From Pseudomonas bharatica CSV86 (GTDB taxonomy: Bacteria > Pseudomonadota > Gammaproteobacteria > Pseudomonadales > Pseudomonadaceae), in the NCBI RefSeq assembly GCF_000319305.2, contig NZ_AMWJ02000001.1, positions 1,465,001 through 1,529,000 of the forward strand: a stretch of DNA of 64,000 nt. The letters are read 5' to 3'. A model generated the notes under the pieces. It was given only the letters and a program-made list of their open reading frames with translations, ran no database searches and had not been told where the DNA came from. Every line of letters begins with the position of its first letter. The stretch's first letter is position 1. Positions 46,524-56,656 of this stretch are shown piece after piece. The translations under genes and the position numbers were made by a program.

Positions 46524-49500
46524 GTGGTTATGCCGAGCTGCATTGCCTGTCGAACTTCAGTTTCCAGCGCGGGGCATCGAGTGCGATGGAGCTGTTCGGG
46601 CGAGCGAAACAGCAGGGCTACAAGGCCCTGGCGATCACCGACGAATGCACCCTGGCCGGGATCGTCCGGGCCTGGGATGCGGCGAGAAAGGTCGAACTGC
46701 CGCTGATCGTCGGCAGCGAGATGCGCGTGGAAGACGGCCCGAAGCTGGTGCTGCTGGTGGAAAACCCGACGGGTTACCAGCGTCTGTGCGGCTTGATCAC
46801 CCAGGCCCGGCGGCGTACGGAAAAGGGCAGCTACCGGGTTCTGCGCGAAGACTTCGAACAACCCATGAACGGCCTGCTGGCGCTCTGGGTTGCGGATACT
46901 ACGGACGACCCGGCCCCGGGCCGCTGGCTGCGCGAGATTTTCGGCGAGCGCCTGTGGCTGGCCGTGCACCTGCACCATGGCCATGACGACCGCCAGCGCC
47001 TGCAGGACTTGCTGGCCCTGGCCCGCGAGCTGGATATCCGCCCGCTGGCCTGCGGCGACGTGCATATGCACAGCCGGGGGCGACGAGCCTTGCAGGACTG
47101 CATGACCGCCATCCGCCATCACACCACCGTTGCCGAGGCCGGGCACCGCCTGTTCGCCAATGGCGAGCGCCATCTGCGTGCGATCGAACAACTGGCCGCG
47201 CTGTATCCACCGGCCTTGCTGGAGGAAACCACGCGGATCGCCGCACGCTGTCACTTCGAACTCAAGCGCGACATCAACTACCAGTACCCCCACGAAATCG
47301 TGCCCCAGGGCTACACCGCCGGCGCCTGGCTGCGTGACCTCTGCGAGCGAGGAATCCCCACGCGCTGGCCGGCGGGCATCAGCGACAAGAATCGCCAAGC
47401 ACTGGAACACGAACTGCAACTGATCACCGACCTTGAATACGAGTCCTACTTCCTCACCGTCCATGACATCGTCCGCTTCGCCCGCGAGCAGGGCATCCTG
47501 TGCCAGGGCCGTGGCTCGGCGGCCAATTCGGTGGTGTGTTTCGTCCTCGGCATCACCGAGCTGGACCCGAGCCAGACCAGCCTGCTGTTCGAACGCTTCC
47601 TGTCCCGTGAACGCAAGGAGCCGCCGGATATCGATGTGGACTTCGAGCACGACCGCCGCGAGGAAGTCCTGCAATACGTGTTCAGGCGTTACGGTCGCCA
47701 TCGCGCCGCCCTGACGGCGGTGGTCAGCACTTACCATGCCTCCGGCGCGATACGCGATATCGGCCGGGTGCTGGGCCTGCCGCCGGACCAGCTGGGCGCC
47801 TTGTCCGACTGCTGCGGGCGCTGGAGCGACCGGGTACCGTCGCCCGAGCGCCTGGTGGAAGCCGGCTTCGACCCGGACAGCCCGCTGCTGCACCGGGTCC
47901 TGACCCTGACCGGCGAGCTGATGGGCTTCCCCCGGCACCTGTCCCAGCACCCCGGCGGCTTCGTTATCAGCGAGCAGCCGCTGGATACCCTGGTGCCGGT
48001 GGAGAACGCCGCCATGCAAGAGCGCACGGTGATCCAGTGGGACAAGGACGACCTCGACATGATGGGCCTGCTCAAGGTCGATGTACTGGCGCTGGGCATG
48101 CTCAGCGCCTTGCGCCGCTGTTTCGATCTCTACGAGGTGCATCGCGGCAAGCGCCTGAGCATCGCCGCAATCCCGGCGGACGACCGCCCGACCTACGACA
48201 TGATCAGCCGCGCCGACACCATCGGTGTGTTCCAGATCGAGTCGCGGGCGCAGATGGCCATGCTGCCGAGGCTCAGGCCGCAGAAGTTCTACGACCTGGT
48301 GATCCAGGTGGCGATCGTGCGGCCGGGGCCGATCCAGGGGGACATGGTGCATCCCTACCTGCGTCGGCGAAACAATCAGGAAGAGGTGGTCTATCCCTCG
48401 GAAAAGCTCAAGGCGGTCTTCGAACGCACCCTCGGCGTACCGCTGTTCCAGGAGCAGGTCATGTCCTTGGCCATCGTCGCCGCCGACTTCACCCCCGGCG
48501 AAGCCGACGAGTTGCGTCGCTCCATGGCGGCCTGGAAGCGTCATGGCGGGCTCGAGCCGCATCGCATTCGCCTCACCGAGGGCATGCTGCGCAACGGCTA
48601 CGACCTGGCGTTCGCCGAACGTATCTTCGAGCAGATCAAGGGCTTCGGCAGCTACGGTTTCCCCGAGTCCCATGCCGCCAGTTTCGCCCTGCTGACCTAC
48701 GCCAGTTGCTGGCTCAAGTGCCATGAGCCGGCGATCTTCGCCTGCGCCCTGATCAACAGCTGGCCCATGGGTTTCTACAGTCCGGACCAGATCCTCCAGG
48801 ATGCGCGCAGGCATGCCATCGAGATCCGCCCGGTGGATGTCCGGCACAGCCACTGGGATTGCAGCCTGGAACCGGGGCAGGGCGGCGCGCTGGCCCTGCG
48901 TATCGGCCTGCGCCAGGTGCGCGGGTTTCGCGAAGAGGATGCCCGGCGTCTGGCCCGGGTGCGGGAAGTACAGGCGTTCCGCGATGTCGGTGACCTGTGC
49001 CTGCGCGCCGGGCTCGACAACCGCGCCCGCGACCTGCTGGCCGATGCCGGTGCACTCGCTGCACTGGCGGGGCACCGTTACCAAGCGCGCTGGGAAGTGG
49101 CCGCGGTGCAGGCGCAACTGCCCTTGTTCGCCGGCATCGAGCCGACTCCGGAAATCGCGGTGGCGTTGCCCGCGCCCAGCGTGGGCGAGGACCTGTTCGC
49201 CGACTACAACAGCATCGGCACCACCCTTGGCCCGCATCCCCTGAGCCTGCTGCGCCGTCGTCTCACCGCCCTGGGCTGTCGCAGCTCGCGGGCGCTGGAC
49301 GATGTGGCGCATGGCGACAGCATCAGCGTGGCCGGGCTGGTGGTCGGCCGGCAGCGCCCGCAGACCGCCAGCGGCGTGACCTTCGTTACCCTGGAAGACG
49401 AGTTCGGCATGCTCAACGTGGTGGTCTGGCGCGATCTGGCCGAGCGCCAGCGACGGGTGCTGGTAGGTGCACAACTGATGCAGGTACGCGGCAAGCTGGA

Positions 49501-49597
49501 GTTCGCCGATGGCGTACGCCATCTGATCGCCCGGCGCCTGGAAGATCTCAGCCCGCTATTGAGCGGGCTGGATGTGCGTAGCCGGGACTTTCACTGA
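46520..49597 (+). CDS. dnaE2: Error-prone DNA polymerase DnaE2 (ImuC)
   Basis: A 1025-aa C-family polymerase. A PHP domain is N-terminal ([18 protein letters not shown], residues 1-250); the palm carries [15 protein letters not shown] near residue 370; FIQ-like [14 protein letters not shown] lies near 640; and an OB fold is C-terminal ([27 protein letters not shown]). DnaE2 performs damage-induced mutagenesis with ImuA/ImuB under LexA2 control. The ATG at 46520 overlaps the imuB stop. Length matches the DnaE2 class (shorter than DnaE1, with no tau-binding tail). Confidence 0.97.
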   Translation: MSGYAELHCLSNFSFQRGASSAMELFGRAKQQGYKALAITDECTLAGIVRAWDAARKVELPLIVGSEMRVEDGPKLVLLVENPTGYQRLCGLITQARRRTEKGSYRVLREDFEQPMNGLLALWVADTTDDPAPGRWLREIFGERLWLAVHLHHGHDDRQRLQDLLALARELDIRPLACGDVHMHSRGRRALQDCMTAIRHHTTVAEAGHRLFANGERHLRAIEQLAALYPPALLEETTRIAARCHFELKRDINYQYPHEIVPQGYTAGAWLRDLCERGIPTRWPAGISDKNRQALEHELQLITDLEYESYFLTVHDIVRFAREQGILCQGRGSAANSVVCFVLGITELDPSQTSLLFERFLSRERKEPPDIDVDFEHDRREEVLQYVFRRYGRHRAALTAVVSTYHASGAIRDIGRVLGLPPDQLGALSDCCGRWSDRVPSPERLVEAGFDPDSPLLHRVLTLTGELMGFPRHLSQHPGGFVISEQPLDTLVPVENAAMQERTVIQWDKDDLDMMGLLKVDVLALGMLSALRRCFDLYEVHRGKRLSIAAIPADDRPTYDMISRADTIGVFQIESRAQMAMLPRLRPQKFYDLVIQVAIVRPGPIQGDMVHPYLRRRNNQEEVVYPSEKLKAVFERTLGVPLFQEQVMSLAIVAADFTPGEADELRRSMAAWKRHGGLEPHRIRLTEGMLRNGYDLAFAERIFEQIKGFGSYGFPESHAASFALLTYASCWLKCHEPAIFACALINSWPMGFYSPDQILQDARRHAIEIRPVDVRHSHWDCSLEPGQGGALALRIGLRQVRGFREEDARRLARVREVQAFRDVGDLCLRAGLDNRARDLLADAGALAALAGHRYQARWEVAAVQAQLPLFAGIEPTPEIAVALPAPSVGEDLFADYNSIGTTLGPHPLSLLRRRLTALGCRSSRALDDVAHGDSISVAGLVVGRQRPQTASGVTFVTLEDEFGMLNVVVWRDLAERQRRVLVGAQLMQVRGKLEFADGVRHLIARRLEDLSPLLSGLDVRSRDFH

Positions 49598-49600
49598 GGG

Positions 49601-50422
49601 TCAGACCACCGCCAGGCGTTGCTTGCGGGTCGGGGCAGGGAAGGCCTGGTCGATGGCTTGCAGGTCCTCGGCATCGAGGACCAGCCGGCCTGCCGCCGCG
49701 TTGAGCTGCACATGGCGCGGTTCCACCGCCTTGGGGATCGCGATCACCCCGTCATTGCGGGTGACCCAGGCCAGGCTGACCTGAGCGGGTGTGACGCCGT
49801 GGCGTTCGGCGACCTGCGCCAGGACCGGATGGCGCAGCAGGCGCCCGGCCTGGGCCAGCGGGCAGTAGGCCATGACCGGTACCTGGTGTTCGCGGCACCA
49901 GGGCAGCAGGTCGAACTCGATGCCGCGTTGCTCCGGGTTGTACAGCACCTGGTCGGTAGCGCAGGCCGGGTTGTCCAGCTCGCGCATATCGTCGCTATCG
50001 AAGTTGGATACCCCCCAGCGCCCGATCTTGCCCGCTTCGCGCAGGCGCTCGAAGGCCTCCACGGTTTCTTCCAGCGGGTACTGGCCGCGCCAGTGCAGCA
50101 GGTACAGGTCGATATGGTCAGTGGCCAGGCGTTGCAGGCTGCGCTCGCAGGCGGCAATGGCCCCTTGGCGGCTGGCGTTGTGCGGATAGACCTTGCTGAC
50201 CAGGAAGACCTGGTCCCGGCGCCCGGCCAGGGCTTCGCCGACCACTTCCTCGGCGCCGCCTTCAGCGTACATCTCCGCCGTATCGACCAGGGTCAGGCCA
50301 AGGTCGATGCCTTGCTGCAGGGCGGCGACCTCACGCCGGCGCTGGCCCGGGTCTTCACCCATGTACCAGGTGCCCTGGCCGATGACCGGGACCTGGTGGT
50401 TGCCGAGTGTTGTCGTTCTCAT
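49601..50422 (-). CDS. Aldo/keto reductase
   Basis: A 273-aa NADPH-dependent TIM-barrel reductase. The catalytic tetrad is visible: Asp and Tyr in DTAEMYAEG near residue 48, Lys in VSKVYP near 77 and His in LHWRG near 110. The cofactor motif IPKAVEPRHV lies near 230. The substrate is unknown. AGGAGG lies before the ATG. The gene is convergent with dnaE2, with only three bases between the stops, and has no obvious operon partner. Confidence 0.93.
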   Translation of the reverse strand: MRTTTLGNHQVPVIGQGTWYMGEDPGQRRREVAALQQGIDLGLTLVDTAEMYAEGGAEEVVGEALAGRRDQVFLVSKVYPHNASRQGAIAACERSLQRLATDHIDLYLLHWRGQYPLEETVEAFERLREAGKIGRWGVSNFDSDDMRELDNPACATDQVLYNPEQRGIEFDLLPWCREHQVPVMAYCPLAQAGRLLRHPVLAQVAERHGVTPAQVSLAWVTRNDGVIAIPKAVEPRHVQLNAAAGRLVLDAEDLQAIDQAFPAPTRKQRLAVV

Positions 50423-50449
50423 CTGTCAAACTCCTCCTGAATGTTCCGG

Positions 50450-50514
50450 CCCTATCGCTGGCAAGCCAGCTCCCACACGGTCCCTGTGGGAGCTGGCTTG
50501 CCAGCGATAGGGCC
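50450..50514. repeat. REP pair (inverted)
   Basis: A compact inverted pair with the core GCTGGCTTGCCAGCGAT and GGCCCTATCG arms, between the aldo/keto reductase and LysR genes. Confidence 0.9.
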
Positions 50515-50515
50515 A

Positions 50516-51424
50516 TCAGCCACACCACAAATCACAACCAGGATCGGTGACCTCAGCCACCAACACATCCAGAACCGCCTGCGCCGCTGCCGACAATTTA
50601 TGATCCGCCAGCATCGTCACGCCGATCCTGCGCTCCACCACCGGCTCCACCAGCGCCACGCACTGCGCTCCCAGCTCGCGCATCTGGCCGATGCACAGCG
50701 CCGGCACGGCACTGACCCCCAGCCCGTTGGCGACCATCCGGCCAATGGTAGACAACTGGTGACTTTCGAACGCCACCGCCAGCCTGCCGTGATCCGCCGC
50801 CACATGCCGTTCCAGCAACAGGCGCACCGCCGATGGCCGCTGCAGGGCAATGAAATCCTCGCGCAGCAACTCCGTCCAGCTCACCTGGGCCTGCCCTGCC
50901 AGCGGCGAGTCCTTTGGCACCACGGCGACGAAGCGGTCCAGGTACAACGGCCGGAACAGCAACGGCTCGCTGGATTCCGGCTCGAAACCGATGCCCAGCT
51001 CCACGCGCCGATGCCGGACCAGTTCCAGTACCTGTTCATTGATCACGTCATGCACCGTGACGTTCACCCGCGGATAGCGCTGGCGAAACAGCTTGAGCAC
51101 CGGCGGCAGCAGGTTGCCGGCGAAGGCCGGCATGGCGGCGATCGACACCCGCCCCAATTGCAAGGTGAAGTGCTGGCGCAGCAACTCCTCGGTGTTGTCC
51201 CAGTCCGCCAGCAGTTGCCGGGCCAGGGGCAACAGGACCTGGCCTTCCGGAGTCAGGCTGACACTGCGCGTGGTACGGCTGAGCAGGGCGCCGCCGAGTT
51301 GCTCTTCCAGACCCTTGATGGTCAGGCTCAGGGCAGGCTGCGATATATGCAGGTGCTCGCCGGCCTGGGCGAAGCTCTGGTAGGTGGCGACCGCGACGAA
51401 GGCGCGCAATTGCTTGAGGTTCAT
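50516..51424 (-). CDS. LysR-family regulator next to CoA transferase
   Basis: A 302-aa regulator with a typical LysR helix-turn-helix (MNLKQLRAFVAVATYQSFAQ) and an effector domain. It is divergent from the CoA transferase operon, with 107 AT-rich bases between. The arrangement matches dhcR-dhcAB of P. aeruginosa, where DhcR activates 3-dehydrocarnitine CoA transferase genes. I infer the same role here. Confidence 0.9.
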   Translation of the reverse strand: MNLKQLRAFVAVATYQSFAQAGEHLHISQPALSLTIKGLEEQLGGALLSRTTRSVSLTPEGQVLLPLARQLLADWDNTEELLRQHFTLQLGRVSIAAMPAFAGNLLPPVLKLFRQRYPRVNVTVHDVINEQVLELVRHRRVELGIGFEPESSEPLLFRPLYLDRFVAVVPKDSPLAGQAQVSWTELLREDFIALQRPSAVRLLLERHVAADHGRLAVAFESHQLSTIGRMVANGLGVSAVPALCIGQMRELGAQCVALVEPVVERRIGVTMLADHKLSAAAQAVLDVLVAEVTDPGCDLWCG

Positions 51425-51531
51425 GGAATTGTTTTGAAATCCAAATCAATCAATGAGAAAAACAAAATTAACAAATCAGTCCTCAGGGAGGAAGATCCGT
51501 CCAGCCCTACAACGACAACAAGGCGGATCAC

Positions 51532-52230
51532 ATGGCCGGACTGGACAAGCGCGTAGCAACCTATGAACAGGCCCTCGAAGGCCTGACCGACGACATGACG
51601 GTACTGGCCGGCGGTTTCGGCCTCTGCGGCATTCCCGAGAATCTCATTGCCGAGATCAAGCGCCGCGGTGTCACCGGCCTGACCGTGGTCTCCAACAACT
51701 GCGGTGTCGATGGCTTCGGCCTCGGCGTGCTCCTCGAAGACCGCCAGATCCGCAAGATGATCGCCTCCTATGTAGGCGAGAACGCTGAATTCGAACGCCA
51801 GTTGCTTAGCGGCGAACTGGAAGTGGAACTCACCCCGCAAGGCACACTGGCCGAGAAGATGCGCGCCGGCGGCGCCGGGATCCCGGCCTTCTACACCGCC
51901 ACCGGCTACGGCACCCCGGTCGCCGAAGGCAAGGAAGTGCGCCAGTTCAACGGGCGCCATTACATCCTCGAAGAAGCCATCACCGGCGACTTCGCCATCG
52001 TCAAGGGCTGGAAGGCCGACCACTACGGCAACGTGGTGTACCGCAACACCGCACAGAACTTCAACCCGCTGGCCGCCACCGCCGGCCGGATCACCGTGGT
52101 CGAGGTCGAGGAGATCGTCGAACCGGGCGTGCTGCTGCCAAGCGAGATCCACACCCCGGGCATCTATGTCGACCGGGTCATCGTCGGCACTTTCGAGAAG
52201 CGCATCGAAAAGCGCACCGTCAAAGCCTGA
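51532..52230 (+). CDS. CoA transferase subunit A (3-oxoacid / dehydrocarnitine type)
   Basis: A 232-aa alpha subunit of a class I CoA transferase ([13 protein letters not shown] near residues 27-39). Together with subunit B it moves CoA between succinyl-CoA or acetyl-CoA and a 3-oxoacid. Candidates are ScoA/AtoD-like acetoacetate transferase and DhcA for 3-dehydrocarnitine. The divergent LysR gene favours DhcA. No atoB thiolase gene follows, unlike P. aeruginosa. Confidence 0.93.
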   Translation: MAGLDKRVATYEQALEGLTDDMTVLAGGFGLCGIPENLIAEIKRRGVTGLTVVSNNCGVDGFGLGVLLEDRQIRKMIASYVGENAEFERQLLSGELEVELTPQGTLAEKMRAGGAGIPAFYTATGYGTPVAEGKEVRQFNGRHYILEEAITGDFAIVKGWKADHYGNVVYRNTAQNFNPLAATAGRITVVEVEEIVEPGVLLPSEIHTPGIYVDRVIVGTFEKRIEKRTVKA

Positions 52231-52262
52231 CCCGTCCCCAGAACAACGAAGAGATCCTGACC

Positions 52263-52919
52263 ATGGCACTTACCCGCGAACAAATGGCCCAGCGCGTCGC
52301 CCGCGAACTCAAGGACGGCTACTACGTCAACCTCGGCATCGGCATTCCGACACTGGTGGCCAACTACGTCCCCGCCGATATGGACGTGATGCTGCAATCG
52401 GAAAACGGCCTGCTGGGCATGGGCGAATTCCCCACCGAAGGCCAGCTCGATGCCGACATGATCAACGCCGGCAAACAGACCGTGACCGCCCGCCGTGGCG
52501 CGTCGATCTTCAACTCGGCCGAATCCTTCGCCATGATCCGCGGCGGGCATGTCGACCTCACCGTGCTCGGCGCCTTCGAAGTGGACGTGGAAGGCAACAT
52601 CGCCTCCTGGATGATCCCCGGCAAGCTGGTCAAGGGCATGGGCGGGGCGATGGACCTGGTGGCCGGTGCCGAGAACATCATCGTCACCATGACCCATGCA
52701 TCCAAGGATGGCGAGTCCAAGCTGCTGCCGCGCTGCAGCCTGCCGCTGACCGGCGCCGGCTGCATCCGCAAGGTGCTGACCGACCTGGCCTACCTGGAAA
52801 TCGACAATGGCGCCTTCATCCTCAAGGAGACGGCGCCTGGGGTAAGTGTCGAGGAAATCATCGAGAAGACCGCGGGCAAGCTGATCGTGGCCGACGATGT
52901 GAAGGAAATGACCTTCTGA
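52263..52919 (+). CDS. CoA transferase subunit B
   Basis: A 218-aa beta subunit. It contains the catalytic glutamate in the conserved SENGLLGMG motif near residue 46 and the GGHVDLTVLGAFEVD segment. It follows subunit A after 32 bases with GAAGAG upstream. The two form the heteromeric enzyme, possibly for dehydrocarnitine or acetoacetate. Confidence 0.94.
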   Translation: MALTREQMAQRVARELKDGYYVNLGIGIPTLVANYVPADMDVMLQSENGLLGMGEFPTEGQLDADMINAGKQTVTARRGASIFNSAESFAMIRGGHVDLTVLGAFEVDVEGNIASWMIPGKLVKGMGGAMDLVAGAENIIVTMTHASKDGESKLLPRCSLPLTGAGCIRKVLTDLAYLEIDNGAFILKETAPGVSVEEIIEKTAGKLIVADDVKEMTF

Positions 52920-52935
52920 TCTTCTGTTCCCGAGG

Positions 52936-53037
52936 GCCCTATCGCTGGCAAGCCAGTCCCCCCAGGGGCTGGAGTCAAACGGTGGGCCCGCTTACTACGC
53001 TGTCCCTGTGGGAGCTGGCTTGCCAGCGATAGGACCC
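52936..53037. repeat. REP pair (inverted), with longer spacer
   Basis: Two inverted GCTGGCTTGCCAG arms (the first has CCAGTCCCC instead of CCAGCTCCC) separated by about 40 bases. Confidence 0.85.
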
Positions 53038-53058
53038 TCGAGAACACCTTGAGCAACA

Positions 53059-53105
53059 AGCCGGTCCGGGGCAGGGAACCACGCACTCCCTGCCGCAGAC
53101 CGGCT
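53059..53105. terminator. Long stem-loop between CoA transferase B and LysR
   Basis: AGCCGGTC...GGCAGGGA pairs with TCCCTGCC...GACCGGCT, with a small mismatch bulge. It lies between two converging genes. The flanks lack a clear T-tract, so it is a likely but unproven terminator. Confidence 0.6.
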
Positions 53106-53110
53106 CCCGC

Positions 53111-54037
53111 CTACTGCTTCGCCTCCCGCTCATCCTGCGCCACCACCGCCTGGCACAACTCGATCATCTGCTCGCGCATCCAGCGGTTGGCCGGGTCCTG
53201 GTCGGTGCTTTCATGCCAGTACAGATGGGTTTCCAGTGGCGGCACGTCGTTCACCGGCAAGCGCACATAGTTCAGTTGATGACGCCGGGCGAAACGCTCC
53301 GGCACGGTCATCACCATATCGGTCTGCTGCAGCACCTGGGAGGCCATCAGGTAATGCTGCGAGCGCAGGGCGATGCGCCGTTGCAGGCCCATCTTGCCCA
53401 GTGCCAGGTCCACGTAACCCAGACCGTTGCGGCGGCTGGAGATATGGATATGGGTCATGCCCATGTACTCGTCGAGGCTGATCCGCTCCTTCGCCATCGG
53501 ATGCCCCTGGCGCAGGGCGCAGACGTACTGGTCCTGCATCAGCTTGACGTGGCGTACCTGCGGGTCGGTGTTGAGCGGCGCATCCACGGCGAAGTCCAGG
53601 CGCCCGGCGGCCAGCTCCTTGGTGGTCTCGCGGCGCTTGCACAGGAAGCTTTCGATCACCACCGCTGGCGCCAGGCGGCGCAGGCGCTGGAACAGCGGCG
53701 GCAGGACCACCGCCTCGGTGAGGTCGGTCATGCTGATGCGGAACGTCTTGTTGGCCTGCAACGGGTTGAAGATCCGGCTTTCCTGCACCGATACGCGCAA
53801 CAGCGACAGGGCGTTGCGCACCGGGCCGATGATGTTCTGCGCCATCGGCGTCGGCACCATGCCCTGGGCGGTACGCACGAACAGCGGATCGTTGAAGGTT
53901 TCGCGTAGCCGGGCCAGGGCGTTGGACACCGCCGGCTGGGTAATGCCGACGATCTGCCCGGCACGGGTCAGGTTGGCTTCGGTGTAGATCGCATCGAAAA
54001 CGATGAACAGATTCAGGTCGACCTTGTTCAGGTTCAT
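53111..54037 (-). CDS. LysR-family regulator, NodD/LeuO-like
   Basis: A 308-aa LysR regulator starting MNLNKVDLNLFIVFDAIYTEANLTRAG, typical of the NodD/NahR/LeuO-like branch. The effector domain is diverged. It is divergent from an acyl-CoA dehydrogenase gene, and the intergenic region has a TATATCGGTTATGAATG stretch suitable for a LysR site. I infer that it controls the dehydrogenase. A GTG two codons upstream (54043) is also possible. Confidence 0.9.
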   Translation of the reverse strand: MNLNKVDLNLFIVFDAIYTEANLTRAGQIVGITQPAVSNALARLRETFNDPLFVRTAQGMVPTPMAQNIIGPVRNALSLLRVSVQESRIFNPLQANKTFRISMTDLTEAVVLPPLFQRLRRLAPAVVIESFLCKRRETTKELAAGRLDFAVDAPLNTDPQVRHVKLMQDQYVCALRQGHPMAKERISLDEYMGMTHIHISSRRNGLGYVDLALGKMGLQRRIALRSQHYLMASQVLQQTDMVMTVPERFARRHQLNYVRLPVNDVPPLETHLYWHESTDQDPANRWMREQMIELCQAVVAQDEREAKQ

Positions 54038-54175
54038 GGGCACTGCTCTTGTTGGTGTTATCGGCCGATCATATATCGGTTATGAATGTTTATACACGCC
54101 GAAAATAGACTAGGTGGATTTTGACCGGTGTTCTAGCATCCGTTGCAGATCCCTTTCCCGAAGAAGGTACTGCTG

Positions 54176-55405
54176 ATGGATTTCGCCTACACACCCAAGG
54201 TCCAGGCCCTGCGCGAGCGCGTCACGGCGTTCATGGATGCCTATGTCTATCCCGCCGAAGCGGTGTTCGAGCGCCAGGTCGCCGAGGGTGATCGCTGGCA
54301 GCCGACGGCGATCATGGAAGAGCTGAAGAACAAGGCCAAGGCCGAGGGCCTGTGGAACCTGTTCCTGCCCGAGTCGGAGCTGGGCGCCGGCCTCACCAAC
54401 CTGGAATATGCGCCGTTGGCCGAGATCATGGGCCGTTCGCTGCTGGGGCCGGAGCCGTTCAACTGCTCGGCACCGGATACCGGCAATATGGAAGTGCTGG
54501 TGCGCTATGGCAGCGAGGAGCAGAAGCGCCAATGGCTGGAACCGCTGCTGCGTGGCGAGATCCGTTCCGCCTTCGCCATGACCGAGCCGGACGTAGCCTC
54601 GTCCGACGCGACCAACATGGCTGCCCGCGCCGAGCGTCAGGGCGACGAGTGGGTGATCAACGGGCGCAAATGGTGGACCTCCGGCGCCTGCGATCCGCGC
54701 TGCAAGGTGATGATCTTCATGGGCCTGAGCAATCCGGACAACCCGCGCCACCAGCAGCATTCGATGATCCTCGTGCCCACCGATGCGCCAGGGGTGAAGA
54801 TCGTTCGCCCGTTGCCGGTATTCGGTTATGACGACGCGCCCCATGGCCATGCCGAGGTGTTGTTCGAGAACGTGCGGGTACCGTACGAGAACGTGATCCT
54901 CGGCGAGGGCCGTGGTTTCGAGATTGCCCAGGGACGCCTCGGCCCTGGCCGTATCCACCACTGCATGCGCTCGATCGGCATGGCTGAACGGGCCCTTGAA
55001 CTGATGTGCAAGCGCTCGGTGGCGCGTACCGCCTTCGGTCGTCCGCTGGCGCGGTTGGGCGGTAACGTCGACAAGATCGCCGACTCGCGCATGGAAATCG
55101 ACATGGCCCGCCTGCTGACCCTGAAGGCGGCGTACATGATGGACACCGCAGGCAACAAGGTGGCCCGCAGCGAAATCGCGCAGATCAAGGTGGTGGCGCC
55201 GAACGTGGCGCTGAGGGTGATCGACCGGGCGATCCAGATCCATGGTGGCGCCGGGGTCTCCGGGGACTTCCCGCTGGCCTACATGTACGCGATGCAACGC
55301 ACCCTGCGCCTGGCCGACGGCCCGGATGAAGTGCACCGGGCGGCGATCGGCAAGTACGAGATCGGCAAGTATGTGCCGAAGGAGATGTTGCGTAGCAGCC
55401 ACTAA
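54176..55405 (+). CDS. Acyl-CoA dehydrogenase (ACAD11-like)
   Basis: A 409-aa FAD enzyme. [16 protein letters not shown] (flavin/substrate loop) lies near residue 138, then [20 protein letters not shown], and [17 protein letters not shown] in the C domain. The shorter length and the [12 protein letters not shown] motif match the ACAD11/FadE-like group acting on long or branched acyl-CoAs. The catalytic base is probably the Asp in [10 protein letters not shown] near residue 390. It is divergent from a LysR gene 138 bases away, suggesting inducible expression. Confidence 0.92.
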   Translation: MDFAYTPKVQALRERVTAFMDAYVYPAEAVFERQVAEGDRWQPTAIMEELKNKAKAEGLWNLFLPESELGAGLTNLEYAPLAEIMGRSLLGPEPFNCSAPDTGNMEVLVRYGSEEQKRQWLEPLLRGEIRSAFAMTEPDVASSDATNMAARAERQGDEWVINGRKWWTSGACDPRCKVMIFMGLSNPDNPRHQQHSMILVPTDAPGVKIVRPLPVFGYDDAPHGHAEVLFENVRVPYENVILGEGRGFEIAQGRLGPGRIHHCMRSIGMAERALELMCKRSVARTAFGRPLARLGGNVDKIADSRMEIDMARLLTLKAAYMMDTAGNKVARSEIAQIKVVAPNVALRVIDRAIQIHGGAGVSGDFPLAYMYAMQRTLRLADGPDEVHRAAIGKYEIGKYVPKEMLRSSH

Positions 55406-55420
55406 TCTTAAGGTTGGCAG

Positions 55421-55507
55421 CTAACCCCTGTGGGAAATGGCTTGCCAGCGATTGCTGTAGTGAATTCACCATAGCTATCGCTGGCAAGCCAGCTCCCACA
55501 GGTTAGC
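55421..55507. repeat. REP pair (inverted) with CTAACC outer arms
   Basis: Inverted GCTTGCCAGCGAT arms. The palindrome extends outward to CTAACC/GGTTAG, and one arm has GGGAAATGG in place of GGGAGCTGG. Confidence 0.85.
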
Positions 55508-55509
55508 GG

Positions 55510-56505
55510 TCAGCCTTCTTTTTGTGGTGATTTTTCAGCCCTTGTCTTGAACAGCGACAACACCACCCCTCCCGCCAGCAAGCCGAAGGTCACCCCCAGC
55601 GACACCAGCGCCGGGATCTTGCCGATGAACCCATGCAGGAAGATCTTCCCGCCGATGAAGATCAGCACCAGCGCCAGCGCGTACTTCAGGTAGACGAACC
55701 TGTGCATCAGCGCCGCCAGGGCAAAGTACAGTGCCCGCAGGCCCAGAATGGCGAAGATGTTCGAGGTGTAGACGATGAACGGGTCCTGGGTGATGGAGAA
55801 GATCGCCGGCACGCTGTCCACGGCGAACACCAGGTCGGCCAGCTCGATCAGCACCAGGGCCAGGAACAGCGGCGTGGCGTAGAGAATCGCCTTCGAGCCA
55901 CCCGGTGGCCTCAGGCGCACGAAGAAGTGCGCGTCATGCAGGCGGTCGGTAACCCGCACATGTTTCTTGATGAACCTGATCATCGGGTTGTTGGCCAGGT
56001 CCGGATGCGAATCCTCGCGGCTGAACAGCATCTTCACCCCGGTGATCAGCAGGAAGGCGCCGAACACGTAGAGGATCCAGTCGAACTCCTTCACCAGGGC
56101 GCTGCCGACGCCGATCATGATCGCCCGCAGCACCACCACCCCGAGGATCCCCCAGAACAGCACGCGGTGCTGGTAGCGTCGCGGAATGCCGAAGTAGCCG
56201 AAGATCATCGCCATGACGAAGACGTTGTCCATCGACAGCGACTGTTCCACCAGCAGCCCGGTATAGAACTCCAGTGCGCTCTGGGCGCCGAGTTCGTACC
56301 AGATCCAGCCGCCGAACATCAGGCCGACACTGAAGTAGCCGGCGTAGAGCAGCAGGCTCTCGCGCATCTCGATTTCGCGCTGGTCGCGGTGCAGCACCCC
56401 GAGGTCGAGGACCAGCAGGGCGACGACGATAACGACGAAGGCCAGCCAAAGCAGGCCGCTGGTGCCGAGGAATTCGGCATTGATGAAATCATGCAGAGCT
56501 GTCAT
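55510..56505 (-). CDS. TerC family integral membrane protein
   Basis: A 331-aa protein with eight or nine membrane segments. Family motifs are EQSLSMDNVFVMAMIF near residue 95 and LALVLIELADLVFAVDSVPAIF near 210. TerC/Alx proteins are linked to tellurite resistance and Mn2+ export. ATG 56505 with GGAGGGG upstream is preferred over an in-frame ATG at 56601. I looked for a yybP-ykoY riboswitch in front of it and did not find one. Confidence 0.92.
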   Translation of the reverse strand: MTALHDFINAEFLGTSGLLWLAFVVIVVALLVLDLGVLHRDQREIEMRESLLLYAGYFSVGLMFGGWIWYELGAQSALEFYTGLLVEQSLSMDNVFVMAMIFGYFGIPRRYQHRVLFWGILGVVVLRAIMIGVGSALVKEFDWILYVFGAFLLITGVKMLFSREDSHPDLANNPMIRFIKKHVRVTDRLHDAHFFVRLRPPGGSKAILYATPLFLALVLIELADLVFAVDSVPAIFSITQDPFIVYTSNIFAILGLRALYFALAALMHRFVYLKYALALVLIFIGGKIFLHGFIGKIPALVSLGVTFGLLAGGVVLSLFKTRAEKSPQKEG

Positions 56506-56656
56506 GAGCCCCTCCCTATGTCGTGGAAGTGACTCCGACATGGCGGTCGAATGACCGTCAGAGGGGCCCGGCGTCACATGTTTCAGCCTAGTCGGCGACA
56601 AGCGCGGGGCCGGGTGAGAGCGTTACAAGGTCTTACAAGGATGAGCGAAACCTCCT

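Noticed and set aside
46463..49522. A 1019-aa minus-strand ORF antisense to dnaE2
   Set aside because: Shadow of dnaE2, whose frame holds all polymerase motifs.
56506..56656. A possible yybP-ykoY manganese riboswitch before the TerC gene
   Set aside because: The TerC family often has one, but I could not find the conserved core segments in this short leader.
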